Positions 1 through 7,300 of a DNA stretch of 12,344 nucleotides are shown here, piece by piece; the first letter of the stretch is position 1; the number at the start of each line of letters is the position of its first letter. Below the pieces are notes generated by a model. It had not been told where the DNA came from, made no database searches, and worked only from the letters and a program-made list of their open reading frames with translations. Source of the DNA: an uncultured Oscillospiraceae bacterium (GTDB lineage: Bacteria; Bacillota_A; Clostridia; Oscillospirales; Oscillospiraceae); NCBI GenBank assembly GCA_934589325.1, contig CAKTNU010000029.1:1-12344 (forward strand), in the 5' to 3' direction. The translations under genes were made by a program, and so were the position numbers.

Positions 1-45
1 ATGTGGCAGGCGCATATCGGAGCAAAGGATGGTGACGCAGAATGA
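1..45 (+). CDS. C-terminal end of an ABC transporter half (partial)
   Basis: Only the last 14 codons and a TGA stop (43-45) are inside the window, reading MWQAHIGAKDGDAE. The stop overlaps the start of the next gene in an ATGA arrangement, the usual join between the two halves of a heterodimeric ABC transporter. Ending in a short charged tail after an aromatic Met-Trp segment is common for the ATPase domain of such halves. The identity is inferred from position and this tail alone; no catalytic motif is visible here. Confidence 0.55.
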   Translation: MWQAHIGAKDGDAE

Positions 46-1772
46 TAGAAGCATTCCGCAAGATATGGCAGTTTGCCGGGGACGAGAGGAAGAATATCAA
101 CAGATCCGTCGCGGTCAGCTTCCTCAACGCAGTATTGCAGATGTTCCAGATCGCGGCGATATACCTTGTCATAGCCGCCCTGACCGGCGGCAGTCACTCT
201 GGTAAGACCGCGTGGCTCGCGCTCGTGTTTGAGCTTATCAGCATCTTCGGCGGCGCAGTTACCGCAAGCGTGTCCAAGATGTATCAGACCCACGCAGGCT
301 ATTTCATGGCCGCCGACCGCCGCATATCCATTGCCGACCGCATGAAGAGCGTCCCAATGGGCTACTTCAACGACAACAGCCTCGGCCAGCTCTCCGGCGT
401 ATGCACCACGGTCGTCAGCTCCATAGAGACGATGGTGCCCATCGTCATGGTCAATATCCTGAGCGGCCTCATCTCTACCGCGGTGTTTGCCCTTGTGATA
501 CTCGTGTTCGACTGGCGCATCGGGCTTATCACCGTCGCCGGCATAGCGCTGTATCTGCTTGTCGTCTCCGCGATGGAGAAGAAGTCCGCCCTCATCGCGG
601 CGGACACCCAGAAGTCGCAGACCGACACTATAGAGACGGTTCTGGAGTATATTCAGGGCATGAGCGTCGTCAAATCCTTCAACCTCACCGGCAGAGGCGA
701 CAAAAAGCTGCGCGATGCGATCGAGTATTACCGCCGCAGCAATCTCGCAGTCGAGCAGGTCATGACTCCGTACACCGCCGCGCAGGAGGCCGTGCTGCAG
801 GCGGCAGGCACCGCGATGATGCTTGCGGCCGCGGTGTTCTGCATCGGCGGCACGATGAGCCTTGCAAATGCGCTGATGACGCTGGTCATGTCCTTCCTCG
901 TGTTCAGCCAGATAAAGCTGTTCGGCATGGGCGTGTCCATGCTCCGTCTGGCGGCCGCCGCCATCGACCGCACCGTCAAGACCGAGAATATGCCCCGCAT
1001 GGACGAAAACGGCCGCGCCATATCCCCGGCAAAGCATGACATTGTCTTTGATCACGTCAGCTTTTCCTACGAGCAGAAGCAGATACTCCGCGATATCAGC
1101 GTGACCCTGCCCGATAAGACCACCACCGCCATCGTTGGACCCTCCGGCAGCGGCAAGACGACCTTCTGCAATCTCGTCGCCCGTTTCTGGGATGCCGACA
1201 GCGGCAGCGTGAGGATAGGCGGCGCAGATGTGCGCGACTATACTCTCGAGTCGCTGATGGATCAGATAAGCGTCGTGTTCCAGAATGTCTACCTGTTTGC
1301 CGACACGATAGAGAACAATATCAAGTTCGGCTGCCCCGATGCGACGCATGAAAAGGTCGTCGAGGCTGCGAGAAAGGCGTGCTGCACCGACTTTATAGAG
1401 GCGCTTCCCGACGGATACGATACGGTCATCGGCGAGGGCGGAGCCTCGCTCTCCGGCGGCGAGAAGCAGCGTATATCCATCGCCCGCGCCATGCTCAAGG
1501 ATGCGCCGATAATCATTCTCGACGAGGCGACCGCCAACGTCGACCCCGAGAATGAGGACAGACTCCAGAAGGCTATAGAGGCGCTGACCCGCGACAAGAC
1601 CATAATCATGATAGCGCACCGCCTCAAGACCGTCCGCAGAGCCGACCAGATACTTGTCATCGACCACGGCGAGATAGTCCAGCAGGGCAGACACGAGCAG
1701 CTGATAGCTCAGCCAGGCATCTATGCCGACTTCGTCGGCGGCAAGAAGGAAGCCGCCGGCTGGAAGCTGTGA
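42..1772 (+). CDS. ABC transporter half: fused membrane and ATPase domains
   Basis: A 576-residue half-transporter with an N-terminal membrane domain (about residues 20-310, with hydrophobic segments near 25-48, 60-78, 130-175 and 250-292) and a C-terminal ATPase domain (about 333-560). The ATPase motifs are intact: Walker A GPSGSGKT at 366-373, Q-loop Gln414, signature LSGGE at 470-474, Walker B ILDE ending in catalytic Glu495, D-loop Asp501 and switch His526. It starts on the ATG that overlaps the stop of the preceding half, so the two are translationally coupled and probably form a heterodimer. The fold is of the type IV exporter class, which also includes importer-acting members such as IrtAB/YbtPQ; direction and substrate cannot be told from sequence. 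There is no C39 peptidase domain, so it is not a leader-cleaving peptide exporter. It faces the kinase/PqqD operon convergently and is separated from it by a terminator, so a functional link is possible but not shown. Confidence 0.93.
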   Translation: MIEAFRKIWQFAGDERKNINRSVAVSFLNAVLQMFQIAAIYLVIAALTGGSHSGKTAWLALVFELISIFGGAVTASVSKMYQTHAGYFMAADRRISIADRMKSVPMGYFNDNSLGQLSGVCTTVVSSIETMVPIVMVNILSGLISTAVFALVILVFDWRIGLITVAGIALYLLVVSAMEKKSALIAADTQKSQTDTIETVLEYIQGMSVVKSFNLTGRGDKKLRDAIEYYRRSNLAVEQVMTPYTAAQEAVLQAAGTAMMLAAAVFCIGGTMSLANALMTLVMSFLVFSQIKLFGMGVSMLRLAAAAIDRTVKTENMPRMDENGRAISPAKHDIVFDHVSFSYEQKQILRDISVTLPDKTTTAIVGPSGSGKTTFCNLVARFWDADSGSVRIGGADVRDYTLESLMDQISVVFQNVYLFADTIENNIKFGCPDATHEKVVEAARKACCTDFIEALPDGYDTVIGEGGASLSGGEKQRISIARAMLKDAPIIILDEATANVDPENEDRLQKAIEALTRDKTIIMIAHRLKTVRRADQILVIDHGEIVQQGRHEQLIAQPGIYADFVGGKKEAAGWKL

Positions 1773-1786
1773 GCGGCACATAATAT

Positions 1787-1830
1787 AAAAACCAGATGAG
1801 ACCACACAAAATGGTCTCATCCGGTTTTTT
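1787..1830. terminator. Bidirectional intrinsic terminator
   Basis: The arms AACCAGATGAGACCA and TGGTCTCATCCGGTT pair with a single A/C mismatch around a 7-nt loop (1805-1811). The stem is flanked by A-rich sequence on the left and a T run on the right (1825-1830), so it can end transcripts from both sides. It lies between the convergent ABC transporter gene (stop 1772) and the nucleotidyltransferase gene (stop 1843). Confidence 0.9.
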
Positions 1831-1842
1831 ACTGCCCGGCGG

Positions 1843-3054
1843 CTAGTCGATCACGCCGTAGTGCTTCAGAAGCTCTATACGCTCCCGCGCTAGACGCAGA
1901 CTGCCCGAGGCACTGCTCGAATCGTCCTGGCCGAGCTCCTTGAGATAGCCGAAAATACGTCCCGCCCATGCTGCCGGGAGCAGAGCCGGATGCTTCCGCA
2001 GGTACGGGAAGCGCCCCTCCATATATTCACGCGTCGGAAAGATGCTGCGCAGTATGCCGGAGCTTTCCCCGGCGCGGCTTTTCCTTATGGCGTTGAGCGT
2101 GACGGTCGATGTGTGCAGCCGGGTCAGGCTGTCCGAGCCGTACACGCCGCCGGAAAACATATCCGCGAGCATAGGCTCCGTGTCCGCGCCGATGTCCTGC
2201 CAGCACTCCGGCAGCGGCAGCGGACAGCCCAGATGCTGCGCGGCAATGCCGAACTGCGCGGCCGCGAAGCGCTCCGCATGGACCAGCCTGCACTGCACCA
2301 GCAGCAGAGGCCAGTCTATTTCCCCGGCGTACTCACGCGCCCAGAGTGCGATGTCGCAGGTCTGCCGGATGCCGACGCCGCTGTAGATGAAGTGCTTGTA
2401 GGCGTGCAGCAGCAGATACAGCAGGTGCTCGTGCGGCGGCATTGCGAGGAGACCGCCGATCTCTGCCGGAGCCGCAAAAAGCCCTGTGAAAAATGCGTTC
2501 AGGTCGTCCGGCGCCTCGCCGCTCGTGTCAAACAGATGGCGGTGCAGCTCGATATAAAACCGGCCGTCCGCATCGCGATATGTGACCTCGTCGCTGTGCT
2601 CCAGCTGCTCGTCCGCGACCTCGGTGCTCAGGCCGTATGCCAGCAGCGCCCGGTGACATGCGGGAAATTCGTCCGCCGCGATGTGCATATCGTTGTCCGC
2701 GCTGATGCGGTGATAGCTCCATGGATACAGGCGGCGGCACAGCTCGCCCTTCATCACGATCGGGTGCAGCCCCTCGCGGCGCAGACAGCGGTACAGCGCC
2801 CGGAAATCCAGCGAGTGCGCCGCCTCCGACACGGTCTGCCGTATGGCAAAGCTGCGGTACTCCGCGATAAGCTCGTTACCCTGTGCGCGCTCAAACGCGC
2901 CGGGGACGGCCTCGGCGACCATCGGCAGCAGATGCTGCTTCAGCGCCGTTTCAAACAGCTCAGGAAGCTCCGCGTCCGATAGCTCCGTCTCTGTACGCTC
3001 CCCGCGGAGTGCTGCGCGCAGTATGCGCAGAAACTCCTCCTGCGTCCGCGTCAT
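1843..3054 (-). CDS. NTP_transf_5-family nucleotidyltransferase
   Basis: This 403-residue protein matches the uncharacterised nucleotidyltransferase family (Pfam NTP_transf_5). Lys102-Gly103 and Tyr110-Pro111 are followed by Arg116 and the metal-binding D-x-D pair Asp120/Asp122. Then come a candidate third carboxylate Glu169 in an IELHRHL strand, a His-rich helix at 208-221 (LLYLLLHAYKHF region) and GVGIRQTCDIALW at 226-238. The family is predicted to transfer a nucleotide to an unknown acceptor; members occur beside HprK-like kinases and PqqD proteins in lasso-peptide clusters. It is the last gene of the operon. Its ATG overlaps the stop of the PqqD-like gene (ATGA), with a GAGG ribosome binding site 7 nt upstream inside that gene. 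The Asn between the two Asp residues is unusual, since a hydrophobic residue is normal there, but the pair itself is intact. Family assignment is strong; the substrate is unknown, the upstream 62-residue peptide being the obvious candidate. Confidence 0.85.
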   Translation of the reverse strand: MTRTQEEFLRILRAALRGERTETELSDAELPELFETALKQHLLPMVAEAVPGAFERAQGNELIAEYRSFAIRQTVSEAAHSLDFRALYRCLRREGLHPIVMKGELCRRLYPWSYHRISADNDMHIAADEFPACHRALLAYGLSTEVADEQLEHSDEVTYRDADGRFYIELHRHLFDTSGEAPDDLNAFFTGLFAAPAEIGGLLAMPPHEHLLYLLLHAYKHFIYSGVGIRQTCDIALWAREYAGEIDWPLLLVQCRLVHAERFAAAQFGIAAQHLGCPLPLPECWQDIGADTEPMLADMFSGGVYGSDSLTRLHTSTVTLNAIRKSRAGESSGILRSIFPTREYMEGRFPYLRKHPALLPAAWAGRIFGYLKELGQDDSSSASGSLRLARERIELLKHYGVID

Positions 3055-3338
3055 GTGGACACCTCATCGAGCCGTATATAGCCCTTTTCCGCGAGACTGC
3101 CGGTAAATTTGCGGAACGCGGCCTCCGCGGTCTCCTCCGGGACGCCGTAATCCTGCGCGGCCAGACGGATGATCTCCGCCGTGTCGGTGTGCTTCTCCAG
3201 CAGCCGCCAGAGATATGCGCCGGGGCTTGTCACGCCCTCGATGTACGGCACCTTGCCGCGGGCATCTCCGGCGGCGACCAGAAAATTCTCTCCGCAGACG
3301 GTCACGAGCACGACGTCGGTCTGTAATGTATAAGTCAT
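3051..3338 (-). CDS. PqqD-like peptide-recognition protein (RRE domain)
   Basis: A 95-residue protein with the PqqD-family layout. N-terminal beta strands (about 4-36) are followed by a GAYLWRLLEK helix at 40-49 and a TDTAEIIRLAAQDYGV segment at 51-66. A C-terminal helix ends in LAEKGYIRL (82-90). PqqD-like proteins and the B1 proteins of lasso-peptide systems are RiPP recognition elements, binding the leader part of a precursor and presenting it to enzymes. The reading frame stays open further upstream, but the start chosen is the ATG at 3338, which overlaps the kinase stop (ATGA) and has a GGAGG ribosome binding site 7 nt before it. Its position between a kinase and a nucleotidyltransferase suggests it delivers a peptide to one or both. 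It has no catalytic residues of its own. Other small winged-helix proteins are possible, but length, pattern and neighbours favour PqqD. Confidence 0.82.
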   Translation of the reverse strand: MTYTLQTDVVLVTVCGENFLVAAGDARGKVPYIEGVTSPGAYLWRLLEKHTDTAEIIRLAAQDYGVPEETAEAAFRKFTGSLAEKGYIRLDEVST

Positions 3339-4048
3339 GTGATGGCCTCCATAAGCGCGCTGCGGCACAGCATGGCCGACGCCGCATCGCCGCGGTTTCC
3401 AAGCATCCACACCGGCGTCTGCCGCAGCATGATGTCCTCGAGCCGGCAGGCAGCGCGGACGTTGTCCGCCGTGACGCGGCTTATTATAAGCTGCACGAAT
3501 ACCGGCCCGACGGCCTCCCGCGGGCTGACGCGGCGGATGCGATTCTCGCCGCTCTGCCGCAGCAGGATTATCCCGCCCAAGGGCGCGGACAGCTGCTGCC
3601 CCATACCCTCCTTGCCGTTCCACGGCGAGGGATGGACGGTGACGCCGCCGTCACCGACGGACAGCACCGGCTTGTCGCCGTTGATTATCTGCACCTCGTC
3701 GCCGTACAGCTCCTTCCAGCGCAGATACTGCGTGGTTTTTCCGGTGCCGCTGAGCGCGGCGAATATCCACGCCCGGCCGCGCCACATAAACGCCGCGCCG
3801 TGGAACACCACGCGGCCGAAGGGGAGCAGCGCGTCGGAAATATCCTGACACAGCGCCATATATTCGATGTACGGCTCCGTGGAGCCGGGCTCATAGATGT
3901 CCCGTGCGGCGGCAAGCTCCTGCGCCGGGACGGAAACGCTCACGGCGGGCGGCTCATCGCAGAGATACGGGGCTAGGGTGGGGAGCGCATCGGGATAGCG
4001 CAGCTCGATCCCTACGGGGACACCGGCAAGTTTGATCGTCTTTTTCAT
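3335..4048 (-). CDS. HprK-like P-loop kinase
   Basis: A 237-residue protein from the ATG at 4048; an in-frame TTG at 4054 would add two residues, and neither start has a good ribosome binding site. It carries a Walker A motif ALSGTGKT (98-105), an INGDKPVL segment with Asp125 where HPr kinases keep an acidic catalytic residue, HPSPWNGKEG (139-148), and His84 in the strand before the P-loop. This is the compact HPr kinase/PEP carboxykinase-like fold, often annotated as HPr kinase. It lacks the N-terminal domain of true HprK and there is no ptsH nearby. Relatives in lasso-peptide clusters (PadeK, ThcoK) phosphorylate a Ser of the precursor peptide. Here it follows a 62-residue peptide gene after a 60-nt gap containing a hairpin, and overlaps the PqqD-like gene by ATGA. 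Phosphorylation of the peptide is an inference from this context. Confidence 0.85.
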   Translation of the reverse strand: MKKTIKLAGVPVGIELRYPDALPTLAPYLCDEPPAVSVSVPAQELAAARDIYEPGSTEPYIEYMALCQDISDALLPFGRVVFHGAAFMWRGRAWIFAALSGTGKTTQYLRWKELYGDEVQIINGDKPVLSVGDGGVTVHPSPWNGKEGMGQQLSAPLGGIILLRQSGENRIRRVSPREAVGPVFVQLIISRVTADNVRAACRLEDIMLRQTPVWMLGNRGDAASAMLCRSALMEAIT

Positions 4049-4068
4049 ACTCAAATACGCGAAAATGA

Positions 4069-4093
4069 CGGAGGAATGGATACCATCCCTCCG
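4069..4093 (-). promoter_or_regulatory. Intercistronic hairpin between peptide and kinase genes
   Basis: On the minus strand CGGAGGGATGG and CCATTCCTCCG pair over 11 positions with one G-U wobble and a 3-nt loop. The sequence after it (TCATTTTCG) has only a weak T run, so it is likely a leaky terminator or a 3'-end stabiliser rather than a full stop. Such hairpins commonly sit behind precursor-peptide genes and raise peptide output relative to the downstream enzymes. It also buries the only purine-rich, ribosome-binding-like sequence in the gap. Confidence 0.7.
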
Positions 4094-4108
4094 CCATATC
4101 CTGTGCTG

Positions 4109-4297
4109 TTATCCGATGATCTTGCCCGCGCCGTCGACATAGAGCGTGTCGCCGTCAGGCATCGTCACCTTGTATATTCCGTTGCCGATGCTTTGGAGGT
4201 TGCCTCCGGAGGTATCGGGATTCCAATCGCCGTTGCCGTTAATGCCAATCGAATCCAATGCACCAGTCAGGGAAGCATTCATGATATCGTTATCCAT
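4109..4297 (-). CDS. 62-residue peptide, candidate RiPP precursor
   Basis: I do not recognise this peptide. It starts on ATG 4297 with an AAAGGA ribosome binding site 8 nt upstream, 15 nt after the stop of the secreted repeat protein, and ends 60 nt before the kinase gene. It has no Cys, no signal peptide and no membrane segment. It is rich in Gly, Asn and Asp, with Ser/Thr at 9, 11, 16, 29, 30, 36, 45 and 51 and Tyr at 42 and 53. There is a Gly-Gly at 31-32 after DWNPDTS, and a partly repeated SIGxNG element (16-21 and 36-40). The C-terminal part (41-62; IYKVTMPDGDTLYVDGAG and a short tail) alternates like a beta hairpin. Placement directly ahead of a kinase, a PqqD-like protein and a nucleotidyltransferase suggests a modified-peptide precursor, with Ser or Thr as likely sites. 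It could instead be a small folded partner of the secreted protein. Lack of Cys argues against lanthipeptide or sactipeptide chemistry. Confidence 0.75.
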   Translation of the reverse strand: MDNDIMNASLTGALDSIGINGNGDWNPDTSGGNLQSIGNGIYKVTMPDGDTLYVDGAGKIIG

Positions 4298-4312
4298 TGC
4301 GTTAGTCCTTTC

Positions 4313-7300
4313 TCAGTCACTGAGCCCGTAGCGGCCGCAGGTGAGCGTCCGCGCCGTGCCACAGACCGTGGTACCGTCCATAGTGACCCAGTAGGGGGTG
4401 ATAGTCAGCTGGCTGCCAAGCCCAAGCTCATCGGCAGAGTAACTGCCGACGACGAGTATGGCGTTTCTGCCGACGCCGCTGCCGAAGAGGGCGCGGGCGC
4501 TGTACATGCTGTACTGGGAGCCCATGTATTCATTGGGGACGGCCTCGCCGTTGACGAGGAATCCGACCTCTGCGTAATCATAGGAGTCAACAGCGGTGAA
4601 CAGGAACACCTCGGAGCCGATCCAGCGCTGCTGGACGAACTTGGTGCGCAGGAACGAATCGCTGACGTACTTTGCGTAGATCGTCATGTCTTCGGTCACG
4701 CAGCCGAGGTATGCGGGGGTGGTGCAGCTCTCATCGGTGAACCAGCCGGCAAAGAGCTTGCCGTAGCTGCCGGTGTAGGCTATCTGTCCAACGAGGCTGT
4801 CTCCGGACTTCGCGGAGACCTCGCGGCTGCTGCCGTTGTCGTTGACGGTGATGACTACGCTGTCATCGACCGGCGGCTCGACAGGCTCGGGGTCTACAAC
4901 GGGTTCGGTCGGTTCGGGGCTGGGCTCGACAGGCTCGGGATCGACGGGCTCAGTCGGCTCGGGACTCGGCTCGACCGGATCCGGGGTGGGAGTCGGCTCA
5001 ACAGGCTCGACCGGAGTCGGATCCGCGGAGATGAAGTAGGACTGGACGAAGCTCATCTGCGTGGATGTGCTCTCCGCTGCGGTGCAGCTGCTGCCGACTG
5101 TGGAATTTTCAACGTCGATACGCGTGCTGGATTCCACATAGGTGCAGGTACGATTGCTGACGCTGGTGACCTTAACGCCGTCAAGAGTTATCCAGTAGGG
5201 CTGGAAGGTGAAGGGCGCGGTCTTAAAGGCTGCAAACTGCTCAGCGGTCAGCTCGTAGGCTGCAATATAGCCGCCGTCGTTCGTCTGCTTGGTGGTGCCG
5301 CTATAAGAAGTATCCTGCTGCATAATACCGTTGGAGAGGTACAGCAAGTCAACTCTGTAGGGGGTCCTACTGTAGGTCACGCGGATATCACCGTATGCGA
5401 CGGAACCGTCAGAAGCCTTTTCGGTGTAATCCGTTCCGCCGATGGTGAATCCGGCCTCGCGGTAGAGCAGACGATCCATCGAGGTCAGCAGATACAGGCC
5501 GACGACCTCTTTCTGATAGCTGTCGTTGGTGAGCCAGGTGCAGAAGGTCTTGGGTGCGAGATACTTCTGGTCAACTTCCCAGATGTAGTAGGTCGCGCCG
5601 GGCTTGGGGCTGAAGCTGATGCCGGTCTCGCCGTTATCAAAGGGATAGACCGTCGCGCAGGCCGCATCTGCGAACGCGCCGCCGTAGAGATAACCGCCGG
5701 TGACATTATCAGTCAGGCTATAGCCGTTGTCCTTGACGGACTGGGAGAAGATTATCTCGCTGGTGTTGGAGCTTGCACCCTTGTCCTTGACGTGGACAAC
5801 ATTGAAGTATGCGACATAGTAGAAGGTGAACTGATTTGCGGCCTCCGTCAGGCTGACGGTGATGGACTTGTAGTCAGGCGTACCGTCTGCCAGCTTGTAG
5901 CCGGGGATATCCAGTGCATTCTGACCGACGGTCGCGCCGAAGCGTGCGCTGCCGGAGATGCTGGTGTGGATCTCTTCATTGGTGAGCTTGTCTACAAAGC
6001 GGAAGGTGTAGTTGACCAGATCGCGGTCATAGTACAGGTTAAGAACCAGACCCTGATTGGTGAGCGTACCTTCGGGGTTGCTCTTGTCAACATTTTTGTG
6101 GAAGCCCTCGATCTTCAGCCAATTGGCCTTGTAGTCCTTGCCGATAACGCCGTCCTGCTGTGCGGAGGACTGATACTCGGTGTATCCGTCGCCGGTGATG
6201 TTCTGCACCCAGTGGATTATCTGCACCGGGGCATGCACGGTGTCCTTAACGTACCAGAATATCAGGACATTCTCTTCCTCGTTGGAGGAGAGCACCAGGC
6301 GCTTCTGATATGCGTCGGCGGCATAGCCCTCAATGTACTCGAACTTTTCGGTGATGATGGCGGCTGAGGTCTCGCCGTGCTTATCAGCTATCAGAGGCTC
6401 GTTTGTATCCTTATCAAGATAGCGGACCGTGTATTTGACCTTCTCGACAGGCGTATAGATGAAGGTAAATTCATTGGTGCCGTTTGCATCCATGAGGATG
6501 GAGTGGCTTGAAACATCGGGGAAGTAGCCGGTCTGATAACCGGCGTACAGGTTCTCGCCGGTCTTGGCCTCGAAGGTCTTGGTGGTCAGCGCAAGAGCGC
6601 TGCCGACGGTGTCATCCGCTACCGGTGTGCCGTCTGCAAGCTGGTAGTGGATCGTATATGTAACGATCGCGTCGGTTCTCCACTTTGCGTAGAGAGTCAT
6701 GTCGCGGACGACCGGCATGGACAGGTCAAACGCGTGCTCAACGCCGTTCTCGTCCTTGTAGAACCAGCCGATGAAGGTATATACGCCGTTCGAGGTGGTG
6801 TAGTCGGTAGCAAGATCACCGTGAGGAACGGTTTCACTGTGCTCAGGCGCTTCGCCCTCGGTCTTTGCATAGGTAAGAGTGTGGGTCACAGGCGTCCACT
6901 TTGCGTAGAGCAGTACGTTATCGGCGGGCATGGTGTGCTCATCCAGCTTGTACTCTTCACCGGTGCACTCCGGATTCAGATACCAGCCGGCAAACACGTG
7001 AGAGCCGGCGGGATACAGGGACGGCATAGTGGGGATAAAATCACTGTAGCTGTTCAGAGGCTGCTCAAACTTAACGGTCTCCGACTTAACAGTCTCACCG
7101 CCGTTGACAAAGGTAAGCTTATAGGAATTACGGGTGTAATAGAACGCGGCACCGGAACAGCTTGAATCCACAGCAGTACCGTGGTCATACGTGAAGCCCT
7201 CAAACTCATAACGGTCTTCAACTGTAACCGTATAACCGCCCACACCCGAAACGGAGAAGCCGGGAGTAGAAGGATAACTGCCGTTCAGATCCTCAAAGTA

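Noticed and set aside
1990..2982. A 330-codon plus-strand frame opposite the nucleotidyltransferase gene.
   Set aside because: Its Arg/Gln/Val/Ala-rich composition is typical of an antisense shadow in GC-rich DNA; the minus strand encodes clear family motifs.
3051..3623. A longer, 190-residue reading of the PqqD-like gene.
   Set aside because: The first 95 residues are Arg/Gly/Pro-rich and antiparallel in nature to no known fold, and they overlap the conserved kinase coding region. The ATG at 3338 has a GGAGG site and an ATGA overlap.
1843..4297. A complete lasso-peptide cluster.
   Set aside because: No cyclase or transglutaminase-like protease is present, and the peptide lacks the usual lasso pattern of Gly/Ser/Ala at core position 1 with an acidic residue at 7-9 after a recognisable leader.
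4076..6367. A 763-codon open frame on the plus strand opposite the surface-protein gene.
   Set aside because: It mirrors the codon structure of the repeat-rich minus-strand gene, has no ribosome binding site, and its Gly/Ala/Val/Asp-rich sequence has no domain. The minus-strand protein has a signal peptide and clear repeats.
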